DNA of 64,000 nt from Variovorax paradoxus (GCF_018614955.1 NZ_JAGGNV010000020.1:62001-126000); one strand, 5' to 3'; numbered from the stretch's first letter, positions 45,330 through 58,923 are shown. Made by a program: numbers and translations. Notes: a model not told the origin generated them from the sequence alone.

Positions 45330-47024
45330 TCAGTCGTTGGCGTAGATGTCGACGTCCTTGGTTTCGCGGATGAAGAGCGTGCCGATCACAAGCGTCATCG
45401 CGGCGATCACGATCGGATACCACAAGCCGTTGAACATGTTGCCGGTGCTGGCCACGATCGCGAAGGAGATGGGCGGCAGCAGACCGCCGAACCAGCCGTT
45501 GCCGATGTGATAGGGCAGGCTCATCGAGGTGTAGCGAATGCGCGTGGGGAACAGTTCCACCAGCATCGCGGCGATCGGCCCGTAGACCATCGTGACCAGG
45601 ATCACGAGGTAGCTCAGGATGGCGACGATCAGCACCTTGTTCATCTTTGCGGGATCGGCCTTGGAGGGGTAGCCCGCGGCCTTCAGGTCGTCGCCGATGC
45701 TCTTCTTGAACGCCGCGATGGACTTGGAGGAAGCCTCGTCGAACTTCGAGCTCACCACCGTGCCGATCGGCGCTTCGATGGTCTTGTCGCCGATCTTCAC
45801 GATCGCCTTCGAGCCCGGCGCGCCGGCGAGGTTCTCGTAGCTCACCGAGTTCTGCGCCAGGTAGCGCTTGGCAATGTCGCAGGAACTCCTGAAGTCGATT
45901 TCGCGCGCCACCGGATTGCCCTGGAAGGAGCAGGTCGCGGGATCGGCAGTCACCGTCACGGCGGCGGTCGCCTGTGCGCGGGCCAGATCAGGATTGGCCG
46001 CTTCGGCCAGCATCTTGAAGACCGGGAAGTAGGTGACCACGGCCAGCAGGCAGCCGGCCATGATGATCGGCTTGCGGCCGATCTTGTCCGACAGCGTGCC
46101 GAACACCACGAAGAAGGGCGTGCCGATCAGGAGCGATGCGGCAATCATCAGGTTGGCGGTGGTGATGTCCACCTTGAGCTGCTGCGTCAGGAAGAAGAGC
46201 GCGTAGAACTGACCCGTATACCAGACCACGGCCTGGCCGGCGGTGAGGCCGACGAGCGCCAGGATCACGATCTTGAGGTTCTTCCATTGGCCGAAGGATT
46301 CGGACAGCGGCGCCTTCGAGGTCTTGCCCTCGGCCTTCATTTTCTGGAAGGCCGGCGACTCGGAGAGCGAAAGCCGGATCCACACCGAGACCGCGAGCAG
46401 CGCGATCGAAACCAGGAACGGAATGCGCCAGCCCCAGTCCATGAAGGCCTGTTCACCGATCCAGGTGCGCACGCCGAGAATGACCAAGAGGCTCAGGAAC
46501 AGGCCCAGCGTGGCCGTGGTCTGGATCCACGAGGTGTAGGCGCCGCGCTTGCCGTGCGGCGAGTGCTCGGCCACGTAGGTGGCGGCACCGCCGTACTCGC
46601 CGCCGAGCGCGAGGCCCTGCAGCATGCGCAGCGCGATCAGGATCACCGGCGCCGCGACGCCGATGGTCGCGTAGCTGGGCAGCAGGCCGACGATGAAGGT
46701 CGACAAGCCCATGATCAGGATGGTCACCAGGAAGGTGTACTTGCGCCCGATCATGTCGCCGAGGCGGCCGAACACGATGGCGCCGAAGGGCCGAACCAGG
46801 AAGCCTGCCGCGAAGGCCAGCAGCGCGAAGATGAAGGCCGCGCCCGCATCCAGGCCGCTGAAGAACTGCTTGGCGACGATCGCCGCGAGCGAACCATAGA
46901 GATAGAAGTCGTACCACTCGAACACGGTGCCGAGGGAGGAGGCGAAGATGACTTTCTTCTCCTCCGAGGACATGGGCCGGGGTACAGGCATCGGCCTTCC
47001 CCGCGAATCAAGTGTGGCTGCCAT
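45330..47024 (-). CDS. MHS-family major facilitator transporter
   Basis: This 564-residue metabolite:H+ symporter has 12 predicted spans. The family loop GRLGDMIGRKYTF follows span 2 and GGEYGGAATYVAEHSP is in span 5. Family members (KgtP, ProP, ShiA types) are about 430 residues. This one has an extra extracytoplasmic region of roughly 110 residues near 345-460, between the middle and late spans, with two Cys (PATCSFQG and RSSCDIAK) that could form a disulfide. Substrate unknown; organic acids are likely. The start at 47024 leaves a short basic N-terminus. Confidence 0.88.
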   Translation of the reverse strand: MAATLDSRGRPMPVPRPMSSEEKKVIFASSLGTVFEWYDFYLYGSLAAIVAKQFFSGLDAGAAFIFALLAFAAGFLVRPFGAIVFGRLGDMIGRKYTFLVTILIMGLSTFIVGLLPSYATIGVAAPVILIALRMLQGLALGGEYGGAATYVAEHSPHGKRGAYTSWIQTTATLGLFLSLLVILGVRTWIGEQAFMDWGWRIPFLVSIALLAVSVWIRLSLSESPAFQKMKAEGKTSKAPLSESFGQWKNLKIVILALVGLTAGQAVVWYTGQFYALFFLTQQLKVDITTANLMIAASLLIGTPFFVVFGTLSDKIGRKPIIMAGCLLAVVTYFPVFKMLAEAANPDLARAQATAAVTVTADPATCSFQGNPVAREIDFRSSCDIAKRYLAQNSVSYENLAGAPGSKAIVKIGDKTIEAPIGTVVSSKFDEASSKSIAAFKKSIGDDLKAAGYPSKADPAKMNKVLIVAILSYLVILVTMVYGPIAAMLVELFPTRIRYTSMSLPYHIGNGWFGGLLPPISFAIVASTGNMFNGLWYPIVIAAMTLVIGTLFIRETKDVDIYAND

Positions 47025-47172
47025 TTCGTCGTCTCCTGTGGAATGTTCGGCCCACGGCGTGGGACGTGCGGCGATTCTTGGGGTGGCGACTGACCCAGGG
47101 CTTTCGCCAAACTGAATCGATGCTGACGGTTTAAGGTGAAACCCGAAGCGTGCGTTTCAGCTTGTAAGAAAC

Positions 47173-47814
47173 TCAGCGATTGCGGCGCAGCAGCGAGGGC
47201 CGCTGGTCGGCCTCGTCCCATTGCGGGCCTGCGAACCAGGCATCGCCGGCGAGATAGGCGCGCAGCATCGCGAGGCCGTCGAAGCCCCAGAACAAGCGCC
47301 CGTCGACCGCATAGGCCGGCACGCCGAACACGCCGCTCGCCACGGCCTCGTCGGTGTTGATCTTGAGCTGCGCCTTGACCTCGTCGCCTGCGCCGTCGCG
47401 CGCCTGCTTCAGTCGCGCCGCGAGCGCGGCCAGGCGCGCGGCATCGCTCGCTTCGCCGCCGCCCTGCCAGACGTCGCGGAAGATGGTTTCGGCCACATGG
47501 CGGTTGATGTCGCCGTCCGGCGTGGTGGCCAGCGCGAGGCGCAAGTGGGGCAGCGGGTTGTAGGGATGCGAGGCCGGCATCTCGATCGCAATGCCGTTCG
47601 CCTGGCCCAGCCACAGCACGTGGCGGTAGGTCCAGGCCCGCTTGGCCGGGATCTCGGCCGGCCCGAGCTGGCCATGGTGCTTGAGCAGCGCGCCGAGCAG
47701 CACCGGCCGGTAGGCCACGCTGTAGCTCAGGCCCTCGAGCGCCTGCGGCAGATGCTCGAAGGCCAGGTAGGCGTAGGGCGAGATGAAGTCGAGGTAGAAG
47801 GTGATGTGCTTCAT
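47173..47814 (-). CDS. 2-hydroxychromene-2-carboxylate isomerase family protein (DsbA fold)
   Basis: This 213-residue glutathione-S-transferase kappa/DsbA-fold protein starts MKHITFYLDFISPYAYLAFEHLP, with a Ser where DsbA has CxxC. Later blocks are RPVLLGALLKHHG, GVFGVPAYAVDGRLFWGFDGLAML. HCCA isomerases use glutathione in naphthalene-type catabolism, but many homologues have other roles. The ATG at 47814 overlaps the DUF1289 gene stop (ATGA); an ATG two codons upstream is possible. It is the last gene of the liu transcript. Confidence 0.85.
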   Translation of the reverse strand: MKHITFYLDFISPYAYLAFEHLPQALEGLSYSVAYRPVLLGALLKHHGQLGPAEIPAKRAWTYRHVLWLGQANGIAIEMPASHPYNPLPHLRLALATTPDGDINRHVAETIFRDVWQGGGEASDAARLAALAARLKQARDGAGDEVKAQLKINTDEAVASGVFGVPAYAVDGRLFWGFDGLAMLRAYLAGDAWFAGPQWDEADQRPSLLRRNR

Positions 47815-48002
47815 GGGCATTCCGCTTCGTCGGGGTGGGCCGCCTTTCGTTCCTCGATGCGCAGCCAGACGGCCTCCTTGGCCGCGTCGTCCATGCGGCT
47901 CCAGCCCGCGATCTCGTCGAGCGTGCGCAGGCAGCCCTCGCACAGGCCGCTCCTTGCATTCATGCGGCACACCGAGGTGCAGGGCGACGCAACGGTGGTC
48001 AC
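47811..48002 (-). CDS. DUF1289 small zinc-type protein
   Basis: This 63-residue protein has the four-cysteine DUF1289 pattern SPCTSVCRMN...GLCEGCLRTLDEIAGWSRM, probably a small metal-binding fold. Function is unknown. Translation starts at GTG 48002, overlapping the upstream YbaK-like stop (GTGA), and its own stop overlaps the next start (ATGA), so it is coupled on both sides. Confidence 0.85.
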   Translation of the reverse strand: MTTVASPCTSVCRMNARSGLCEGCLRTLDEIAGWSRMDDAAKEAVWLRIEERKAAHPDEAECP

Positions 48003-48487
48003 ACCACGTCCGCCACCGGCGCGCCGGTCAGCCCTTCGAGATCGTGCGGGCGCAGCCGCACCACCGCGTGCGGGTGGCCGGCCGCGGCCCAGACGTCCTC
48101 GAAGCGGAACAGCTCGCGATCGATCAGCATCACCGGCGGGGTCGCATGCGCGAAGGGCGAGACGCCGCCGATCGAGAAGCCTGTTGTGCTCTTGACGAAA
48201 TCGGCGTCGGCGCGGCCGAGCTTGCCGACCAGCGCCTCGACCTTCTTCTCGTCCACGCGCTTGTCGCCCGATGTCACGACCAGCACTGCCGTGTCGTCAC
48301 TCTTGCGACGGAACACGATGCTCTTGGCGATCTGTCCGAGCTCGATGCCCAGCGCATCGGCCGCCTGCTGTGCGGTGCGACAGGCATCGTCGAGCATCTG
48401 CGGTGCGTGGGGATGGCCCTTGTCCTGCAGCAGGCGCGCGACGCGCTGGACGCCGTCGGGCAAGCCGTTGACTTCAGCACCGCACAT
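47999..48487 (-). CDS. YbaK/EbsC-family aminoacyl-tRNA deacylase
   Basis: This 162-residue YbaK-domain protein probably hydrolyses mischarged aminoacyl-tRNA in trans. Blocks include KSIVFRRKSDDTAVLVVTSGDKRVDEKK, near-central VGKLGRADADFVK, TGFSIGGVSPFAH and MLIDRELFRFEDVWAAAGHPHAVV. The start at ATG 48487 overlaps the HMG-CoA lyase stop (ATGA). Its place in the leucine operon suggests convenience of expression rather than a pathway role. Confidence 0.87.
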   Translation of the reverse strand: MCGAEVNGLPDGVQRVARLLQDKGHPHAPQMLDDACRTAQQAADALGIELGQIAKSIVFRRKSDDTAVLVVTSGDKRVDEKKVEALVGKLGRADADFVKSTTGFSIGGVSPFAHATPPVMLIDRELFRFEDVWAAAGHPHAVVRLRPHDLEGLTGAPVADVV

Positions 48488-49407
48488 CAGCTGCACCTCT
48501 TCGTCCGAATGGCCTTCGACACGCGCGAGTTCGGCTCGCGCCCCAGCGCTTCGTTGATGTAGACGCCGGCGTCGATCAGCAGGTCGAGGTCGATGCCGGT
48601 CGCGATGCCCATGCCGTGCAACATGTAGACCACGTCCTCGGTCGCGACATTGCCGGTCGCGCCCTTGGCAAAGGGACAGCCGCCGAGCCCGCCCACCGAG
48701 GTGTCGAACTGCCAGACGCCCATCTCCAGGCTCGCGAGCGTGTTGGAGAGCGCCTGGCCGTAGGTGTCGTGGTAGTGGCCGGAGACATCGTCGATGGCGT
48801 AATGCTTGAGCGTTGCCTCGAGCGCACGCTGCACCTTGACCGGCGTGCCGACGCCGATGGTGTCGGCCACGCCGACGTGCTGCACGCCGATGCTCTTCAT
48901 GAATCCGGCCAGCATGTCCACGCGCGACGGCGCAATCTCGCCCTCGTAGGGGCAGCCCACCGTGCACGACATCGCGCCGCGCACGTAGATCCCCTTCTCG
49001 CGCGCCGCCTCGACCACCGGCCGGAAGCGCTCGATGCTTTCTTCGATCGAGCAGTTGATGTTCTTCTGGCTGAAGGCCTCGCTGGCGGCGCCGAAGACGA
49101 CGATCTCGTCCGGCCATTCCTCGCGCGGTGCCGCGATCGCGGCCTCGAAGCCCTTCATGTTCGGCGTCAGCACCGAGTGGCGCACGCCGGGCTTGCGCCG
49201 GATGCCGCGCATCACCTCGGCGTTGTCGGCCATCTGCGGGACCCACTTGGGGGAAACGAAGCTGGTGACCTCGATCTCCTTCAAGCCCGCATCCTGCAGC
49301 CGGTGCACGAGGCTGATCTTGACCTCGGCCGACACCGGCTGCTTCTCGTTCTGCAGCCCGTCGCGCGGGCCGACGTCGACGATCTTGACTTTGGATGGAA
49401 GGTTCAT
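48487..49407 (-). CDS. mvaB: Hydroxymethylglutaryl-CoA lyase
   Basis: This 306-residue TIM-barrel lyase splits HMG-CoA into acetoacetate and acetyl-CoA, the last step of leucine catabolism. The N-terminal VDVGPRDGLQNE holds the metal Asp, SGHYHDTYGQA the metal His pair and the signature SVGGLGGCPFAKGATGN the catalytic Cys. It lies 21 bp after ghrA in the liu operon (liuE in Pseudomonas naming). Confidence 0.96.
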   Translation of the reverse strand: MNLPSKVKIVDVGPRDGLQNEKQPVSAEVKISLVHRLQDAGLKEIEVTSFVSPKWVPQMADNAEVMRGIRRKPGVRHSVLTPNMKGFEAAIAAPREEWPDEIVVFGAASEAFSQKNINCSIEESIERFRPVVEAAREKGIYVRGAMSCTVGCPYEGEIAPSRVDMLAGFMKSIGVQHVGVADTIGVGTPVKVQRALEATLKHYAIDDVSGHYHDTYGQALSNTLASLEMGVWQFDTSVGGLGGCPFAKGATGNVATEDVVYMLHGMGIATGIDLDLLIDAGVYINEALGREPNSRVSKAIRTKRCS

Positions 49408-49428
49408 GCTTGCCTCTCGTGGAGCGAA

Positions 49429-50358
49429 TCAGTATCCACGCTCGCGCCCGACCACGCCCGCAATAGGCTCACCGAGCTCGACCGCGCGGATCTTGCCGGC
49501 GATCTGCGCGATCGAGGCCTCGCGCACGGTGCGCGCGGAACCGTGCGGCGTCACCGTGATCTTCGGATGGCGCCAGAAGGGGTGCTCCGCGGGCAGGGGC
49601 TCGACCTCGAACACGTCGAGCGTGGCGCCGGCCAGCCGGCCGCTGTCGAGCAGCGGGATCAGGTCGGCCTCCACCAGGTGCGCGCCGCGTCCGACGTTGA
49701 TCAGGTAGCCGCCCGGTTCGCCGCCGTTCAGGCGCGACAGGTTCTCGCGGTTCAGGATGCCGCGCGTCGCCTCCGTCAGCGGCAGCAGGTTGACCAGCAC
49801 GCGGCTCGCGCCGAGGAAGTCGTCGAACTCCGCCTCACCGGCAAAACAGCGCAGGCCCCCGATGGCCTTGGGCGAACGGCTCCAGCCGTTGACCGGGAAC
49901 TCGAACTGCGCAACAGCCTTCGCGACGCGCTCGCCCAGTACGCCGAGCCCCATCACGCCGACCGCGAAGTCCTCGCGCTCGCGCGGCTTGCGAAAGCTCC
50001 AGCGGCTTTCGCGCGCGTCGGCCTCGTAGATGTCGAACTCGCGGAAGTGCCGGATCAGCGCATGGCAGACGTACTCGGCCATCTGCACCGACATGCCGGC
50101 ATCGTCGAGCCGCACCACCTGGGCTTCGGGCGGCAGCTTCAGCTTGAGCAGCGCATCGACGCCGGCGCCGATGTTGAAGATGCCGCGCAGCGCGGGCTGG
50201 TCGTCGATGAATTCCTGCGGCGGTGCCCAGACCACGGCGTGGTCGGCTTGCGGCGCGCCCGGGCGCCAGTTCTCCACCATGGCTTCGGGCAGCGCGGCGC
50301 GCAGGCCCTCGATCCAGGCGTCGGGGCGGTTGTCGGTGAGGCAGACGGTGATTCGCAT
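49429..50358 (-). CDS. ghrA: Glyoxylate/hydroxypyruvate reductase A
   Basis: This 309-residue D-2-hydroxyacid dehydrogenase reduces glyoxylate or hydroxypyruvate with NAD(P)H. The nucleotide-binding loop is VMGLGVLGERVA near residue 134, NVGRGAHLVE near 222 supplies the substrate Arg, and TPHGSARTVRE near 271 the catalytic His. It is 9 bp downstream of the biotin carboxylase gene. It is not a leucine-pathway enzyme, so its role in the operon is unclear; reduction of a branched 2-keto acid is a possible inference. Confidence 0.9.
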   Translation of the reverse strand: MRITVCLTDNRPDAWIEGLRAALPEAMVENWRPGAPQADHAVVWAPPQEFIDDQPALRGIFNIGAGVDALLKLKLPPEAQVVRLDDAGMSVQMAEYVCHALIRHFREFDIYEADARESRWSFRKPREREDFAVGVMGLGVLGERVAKAVAQFEFPVNGWSRSPKAIGGLRCFAGEAEFDDFLGASRVLVNLLPLTEATRGILNRENLSRLNGGEPGGYLINVGRGAHLVEADLIPLLDSGRLAGATLDVFEVEPLPAEHPFWRHPKITVTPHGSARTVREASIAQIAGKIRAVELGEPIAGVVGRERGY

Positions 50359-50367
50359 TTCCCGAGC

Positions 50368-52354
<1,987 letters not shown>

Positions 52355-52362
<8 letters not shown>

Positions 52363-53026
52363 GAGGAGTGTCTTCCGGAGGATTTTTCTTGAACTGGAAC
52401 GCGGATACGACGCCGGGATCCGGCTGCCCGCTGAAGATGCGGGCCACGCGGCCGAACAGCGCCCTGAGGAAGCGCCAGCTCTTTCGGATCAGCCACACAC
52501 TGAGCACGAGCACGGCGATGAACAGCACCGCGAACACCAGCGGATGCGCAACCGCCAGCCACAACCCGGCCGGCACCATCGCGTCTTCGACCAGCGACGC
52601 ACCGACGTTGCTGAAGGGCTCGGGCGAGGTGTTGATCGCGGCGCGCGTGGTGGCCTTGGCCGCATGCGCCGTGGCCGCGAAGCCGCCGCCCAGCAATGCG
52701 GCCACGATCGCCATCACCGCATGGTCGGCGCCGAAGACGCCGGCGGCCAGCGCCGCGCCGGCCGGAATGCGAATGGCGGTGTGCACCATGTCCCACAGCG
52801 AATCGAGGCCGGGGATCTTGTCGGCGAGGAATTCGATGAAGACCATGAAGCCGCTGGCCGCGATGACCACCGGATGCGCGAGCAGCTGCAGCCCGCCCGG
52901 CAGCTGCACCCAGCCGAGGTAGCCGGCCAGGCCGGTCAGCAGCACCACCAGGTAGAGCCGCACGCCGCTGGCCCAGCCGATGGCGGCGGACAGTGCGAGC
53001 AGTTGCGGCAGGTCGAGGGTGTTCAT
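52355..53026 (-). CDS. DUF4126 membrane protein
   Basis: This 223-residue protein has several membrane segments: LLALSAAIGWASGVRLYLVVLLTGL near the start, then HPVVIAASGFMVFIEFLADKIPGLDSLWD, AGAALAAGVFG..., and two C-terminal spans (VFAVLFIAVLVLSVWLI). The FIEFLADKxPxxDxxWD block and the glycine-rich repeats are typical of DUF4126. Function unknown. It sits inside the liu operon between the hydratase gene (with a repeat element) and the carboxylase alpha gene, with an 8-bp overlap to the latter. Confidence 0.82.
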
Positions 53027-53048
53027 GACCGAGCCCCCAGGTCGAAGT

Positions 53049-53140
53049 GCGGCCGCCGCCGGGCCGCCCCAAGGCGGGCCGCGCCTCCCCCTCGGGGGGT
53101 GGAGTTACACGCAGCGAAGCGGAGTGAAAAGCCGGGGGGC
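53049..53140 (-). repeat. Palindromic repeat element copy C
   Basis: This 92-nt copy is the reverse complement of copy B (44988-45079) except for one base. It lies in the liu operon, 1 bp downstream of the enoyl-CoA hydratase stop, in the same orientation relative to that gene as copy B has to its gene. It fills most of the only sizeable gap in the operon. Confidence 0.92.
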
Positions 53141-53141
53141 T

Positions 53142-53936
53142 TCATGACTTGAGCCAGGAGGGTTTGCGCTTCTGCAAAAAGGCCTGCACGCCCTCGCGAC
53201 CCTCTTCGCTGGCGCGGATGTCGGCGATGCCTTGCACCGTTTTCGCGATCAAGGCGTCGTCGATCTCGCGGCCGGCGACATCGGCGATCAGCTGCTTGCA
53301 GGCGCGCACTGCCGCCGGACTGGCGCCGGTGAAGGCCTTCACCAATTCGGCCACCTTGGCATCGAGCACATCGGCTGCCACCACCTCGTGCACGAAGCCG
53401 ATGCGATGCGCCTCGGCTGCGGTGAAGCGCTCGGCGGTCAGGAAGTAACGCTGCGCCGCGCGCGTGCCCATCGCCCGCAGCACATAGGGGCTGATGGTCG
53501 CGGGGATCAGGCCGATCTTGACTTCGCTCAGGCAGTACCAGGCCGTGTCGACCGACACCGCGACATCGCAGGCGGCGACCAGCCCCATGCCGCCGGCGTA
53601 GACATCGCCCTGCACGCGCGCAATCACCGGCTTCGGGCTCTCATGGATGGCGCGCAGCATCGCGGCCAGTCCGCCTGCGTCTGCCAGGTTCTGCTCGTGC
53701 GTGAAGTCGGCCGCGCGGCGCATCCAGTTGAGGTTCGCGCCGGCGCAGAAGGCCGGGCCGTTGGCGCCGAGCACGATGACGCGCACATCGGCCGCGGCGC
53801 TGGCCTGCGAGAAGGCATCGCCCAGCTCGCGGATGACGACGTCGTCGAAGGCATTGCGCAGCTCGGGCCGGTTGAGCCAGATGCGCGCGACGGCGCCGTC
53901 GATCTCGAGTTCGAGCGTGGTGAATGGTGTGCTCAT
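53142..53936 (-). CDS. liuC: Methylglutaconyl-CoA hydratase (enoyl-CoA hydratase family)
   Basis: This 264-residue crotonase-fold enzyme probably hydrates 3-methylglutaconyl-CoA to HMG-CoA. FCAGANLNWMR forms the CoA/oxyanion site and GDVYAGGMGLVAACD plus SEVKIGLIPATISPYV the active site, where the second acidic position is SEVK. The ATG at 53936 overlaps the DinB gene stop (ATGA); the longer in-frame ORF to 54401 is unlikely. The specific substrate is inferred from its position between carboxylase and lyase genes. Confidence 0.88.
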   Translation of the reverse strand: MSTPFTTLELEIDGAVARIWLNRPELRNAFDDVVIRELGDAFSQASAAADVRVIVLGANGPAFCAGANLNWMRRAADFTHEQNLADAGGLAAMLRAIHESPKPVIARVQGDVYAGGMGLVAACDVAVSVDTAWYCLSEVKIGLIPATISPYVLRAMGTRAAQRYFLTAERFTAAEAHRIGFVHEVVAADVLDAKVAELVKAFTGASPAAVRACKQLIADVAGREIDDALIAKTVQGIADIRASEEGREGVQAFLQKRKPSWLKS

Positions 53937-54445
53937 GGAGAACGTGCCTCTTGTTGCAACAGAAAGACCCAGTCGATCTCGGGCCCCGGCTGGACCATGG
54001 CCGTCAGCGCGGCCGTCAGCTGGCCGCGGTGATGGGTCGCGTGGTTGAACACATGGCCGAGCGCCGATGCGAAGGGGATGCGCACCTCTTCGCCGTTGTT
54101 GCGCGTGTAGACCAGTTCGCCGTCGTAGCGCTCGGGTGCGAGCGTCGCGAGCCAGGGGCTCCAGCGCGTCACCGCCGCGCCCAGCGCCTCGCACAGCGCG
54201 GCGCGTTCGGCGTGCAGCTCGGTGTCGAGCGGGATGCGCGGCGAGCGGCCTTCGGCGAAGCGCGCATACCAGATGTTGTCGGCTACCAGCAGATGGTTGA
54301 CCGTGCGATGGACCGAGCGAAAGAAGAGGCCGCAGTCGCGATGCCAGTCGGCGTCGGACAACCCTTTCAAATGGGCATCGAGCAGCGTGTGCGTGGCCCA
54401 CACGTGGTAGCGTCCCAGGCTCGCGAAGTAGTTCGGAAGCGACAT
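53933..54445 (-). CDS. DinB-family four-helix protein
   Basis: This 170-residue protein has the DinB/YfiT metal-binding bundle: an N-terminal YHVWATHTLLDAHL, SVHRTVNHLLVADNIWYARF in the second helix and FNHATHHRGQLTAAL in the last, giving the three-His site. Families with this fold include thiol (bacillithiol/mycothiol) transferases and metal-dependent hydrolases; most are uncharacterised. Its presence within the liu operon, coupled to the hydratase gene, is unusual and its role is unknown. Confidence 0.88.
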   Translation of the reverse strand: MSLPNYFASLGRYHVWATHTLLDAHLKGLSDADWHRDCGLFFRSVHRTVNHLLVADNIWYARFAEGRSPRIPLDTELHAERAALCEALGAAVTRWSPWLATLAPERYDGELVYTRNNGEEVRIPFASALGHVFNHATHHRGQLTAALTAMVQPGPEIDWVFLLQQEARSP

Positions 54446-54458
54446 GACGACCCGTGCC

Positions 54459-56062
54459 TCACATGCGGAAGATGCCGAACTTCGGCTCCGGGATCGGCGC
54501 GTTGCGCGCCGCCGCCAGGCCCAGCGCCAGCACGCGGCGCGTGTCGGCCGGATCGATGATGCCGTCGTCCCACAGCCGCGCCGTCGCGTAGTAGGGATGG
54601 CCCTGCGCCTCGTACTGCTGGCGGATCGGCGACTTGAAGGCCTCTTCTTCCTCCGCGCTCCACTGCCCGCCCTTGGCCTCGATGCCGTCGCGCTTGACGG
54701 TGGCCAGCACGCTCGCGGCCTGCTCGCCGCCCATCACGCTGATGCGCGCGTTCGGCCACATCCAGAGAAAGCGCGGCGAGTAGGCGCGCCCACACATGCC
54801 GTAGTTGCCGGCGCCGAAGCTGCCGCCGATGATGATGGTGAACTTGGGCACGTTGGCGGTGGCCACCGCCGTCACCATCTTGGCGCCGTGGCGCGCGATG
54901 CCTTCGTTCTCGTACTTGCGCCCGACCATGAAGCCGGTGATGTTCTGCAGGAACACCAGCGGGATCTTGCGCTGGCAGCACAGCTCGATGAAGTGCGCAC
55001 CCTTCTGCGCCGACTCGCTGAAAAGAATGCCGTTGTTGGCGACGATGCCCACCGGCATGCCCTCGATCTCGGCGAAGCCGCAGACCAGCGTGGCGCCGAA
55101 GCGCGACTTGAACTCGTGGAACTCGCTGCCGTCGACGATGCGCGCGATGATCTCGCGCACGTCGAAGGGCTTGCGGGTGTCGGTGGGGATCACGCCGTAG
55201 AGCTCTTCCGCGGCATAGCAGGGGGCGCGCGCCACAGAAGGGCCGGGCGCTTGCGCCCGGTTTGCATCCAAGTTCTTCACCGCAGAACGCGCCAGCGCCA
55301 GCGCATGCAGGTCGTTCTGCGCCAGGTGATCGGCCACGCCCGACAGCCGCGTGTGCACGTCGCCGCCGCCCAGGTCCTCGGCCGTCACCACCTCGCCGGT
55401 GGCCGCCTTCACCAGCGGCGGGCCGCCCAGGAAGATGGTGCCCTGGTTCTTGACGATGATCGACTCGTCGCTCATCGCCGGCACGTAGGCGCCGCCGGCC
55501 GTGCACGAGCCCATGACCACGGCGATCTGCGCGATGCCCTGGGCGCTCATGTTGGCCTGGTTGTAGAAGATGCGACCGAAGTGATCGCGGTCCGGGAACA
55601 CCTCGTCCTGGTTCGGCAGGTTGGCGCCGCCCGAGTCGACCAGGTAGATGCAGGGCAGCCGGTTCTGCTCGGCGATCTCCTGCGCGCGCAGGTGCTTCTT
55701 GACGGTGAGGGGATAGTAGGTGCCGCCCTTCACCGTCGCGTCGTTGCACACGATCATGCAGTCCACCCCGCTCACGCGCCCGATGCCGGCGATCAGGCCC
55801 GCGCCGGGTGCCGCGCCGTGGTACATCGCATGGGCCGCGAGCGGCGCGACTTCGAGAAAGGGCGTGCCCGGGTCGAGCAGCTGCGCGACGCGGTCGCGCG
55901 GCAGCAGCTTGCCGCGTGCCGTGTGCTTGCTGCGCGCCGCCTCGCCGCCGCCGGCCTGGACCTTGGCGAACTGCGCATGCAGGTCGTCGACCAGTGCGCG
56001 CATCGCGGTGGCATTGGCCTGGAATTCGGCCGAGCGTGAGTTCAGTTGGGTTTCAAGTTTGC

Positions 56063-56066
<4 letters not shown>
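54459..56066 (-). CDS. liuB: Methylcrotonyl-CoA carboxylase carboxyltransferase beta subunit
   Basis: This 535-residue subunit transfers CO2 from carboxybiotin to 3-methylcrotonyl-CoA. It has the tandem crotonase-fold carboxyltransferase domains, with GARDRV-like [14 protein letters not shown] at the N-terminus, [31 protein letters not shown] and later [18 protein letters not shown] and [16 protein letters not shown]. Length and motifs match MccB rather than PccB. The start overlaps the acyl-CoA ligase stop (ATGA). Confidence 0.95.
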
Positions 56067-57730
<1,664 letters not shown>

Positions 57731-57750
57731 GTCATCTCCTGTCTTGCTCC

Positions 57751-58923
57751 CTAGGCTGTTTCCGCAAACAGCTCGCGCCCGATCAGCATGCGCCGGATTT
57801 CGCTGGTGCCGGCGCCGATCTCGTAGAGCTTGGCATCGCGCCAGAGCCGCCCGACCGGGAACTCGTTGGTATAGCCCACGCCGCCCAGCGCCTGGATCGC
57901 CTCGCCGGCCATCCAGGTGGCCTTCTCGGCCGAGTAGAGGATCGCGCCCGCGGCGTCCTTGCGGAAGGTGCGCGCATGGTCGTTGCGGTCGCAGGCCTTG
58001 CCCACCGCGTAGACGTAGGCGCGCGTGGCCTGCCAGGTCGAGTACATGTCGGCCAGCTTGCCCTGCATGAGCTGGAACTCGCCGATGCTCTGGCCGAACT
58101 GCTTGCGCTCGTGCACGAAGGGCAGCACCGCATCCATGCAGGCGGCCATGATGCCGAGCGGGCCGCCGGAGAGCACCGCGCGCTCGTAGTCGAGGCCGCT
58201 CATCAGCACCTTGGCGCCGGCGCCCTCTCCGCCCAGCACGTTCTCCTCGGGCACTTCGCAGTTGTCGAAGAAGAGCGGGTAGGTGTTGGAGCCGCGCATG
58301 CCGAGCTTGTCGAGCTTGGTGCCGGCCGAGAAGCCCTTGAAGTCCTTCTCGACGATGAAGGCGGTCATGCCGCGCGCGCCCATCTCGGGCTCGGTCTTGG
58401 CGTAGATCACCAAGGTGTCGGCATCGCCGCCGTTGGTGATCCACATCTTGCCGCCGTTGAGCACATAGCGGTCGCCCTTCTTCTCGGCGCGCAGCTTCAT
58501 GCTGACCACGTCGGAGCCGGCGTTGGGCTCGCTCATCGCGAGCGCGCCCACGTGCTCGCCGCTCACCAGCTTGGGCAGGTACTTCTTCTTCTGCGCCTCG
58601 CTGCCGTTGCGGTGGATCTGGTTGACGCACAGGTTGGAATGCGCGCCGTAGGAGAGGCCAACCGAGGCCGAGGCCCGCGACACCTCTTCCATCGCCACGA
58701 TGTGGGCGAGGTAGCCGAGCTCGGTGCCGCCGTACTCTTCTTTCACCGTCATGCCGTGCAGGCCGAGCTCGCCGAGCTTCTTCCAGAGGTCGGGGGGGAA
58801 CAGGTTCTCGCGGTCGATGTCGGCGGCGCGCGGCGCGATCTCGTTGGCGGCGAAGTTCTGGATCGCATCGCGCAGCGAGTCGATGGTCTCGCCCAGGTCG
58901 AAGTTCAGGCCGGGGTCATGCAT
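57751..58923 (-). CDS. liuA: Isovaleryl-CoA dehydrogenase
   Basis: This 390-residue FAD acyl-CoA dehydrogenase oxidises isovaleryl-CoA to 3-methylcrotonyl-CoA. The FAD/substrate blocks are [18 protein letters not shown] and [17 protein letters not shown], and the catalytic base is Glu247 in [15 protein letters not shown], the position specific to isovaleryl-CoA dehydrogenases. The C-terminal block is [39 protein letters not shown] lies upstream of ATG 58923; the in-frame extension to 59100 runs into the promoter. First gene of the liu operon. Confidence 0.95.
   Translation of the reverse strand: MHDPGLNFDLGETIDSLRDAIQNFAANEIAPRAADIDRENLFPPDLWKKLGELGLHGMTVKEEYGGTELGYLAHIVAMEEVSRASASVGLSYGAHSNLCVNQIHRNGSEAQKKKYLPKLVSGEHVGALAMSEPNAGSDVVSMKLRAEKKGDRYVLNGGKMWITNGGDADTLVIYAKTEPEMGARGMTAFIVEKDFKGFSAGTKLDKLGMRGSNTYPLFFDNCEVPEENVLGGEGAGAKVLMSGLDYERAVLSGGPLGIMAACMDAVLPFVHERKQFGQSIGEFQLMQGKLADMYSTWQATRAYVYAVGKACDRNDHARTFRKDAAGAILYSAEKATWMAGEAIQALGGVGYTNEFPVGRLWRDAKLYEIGAGTSEIRRMLIGRELFAETA

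Noticed and set aside
53142..54401. A 419-codon frame extending the hydratase gene upstream
   Set aside because: The extra N-terminus is a shadow of the DinB gene. The crotonase domain starts at ATG 53936.
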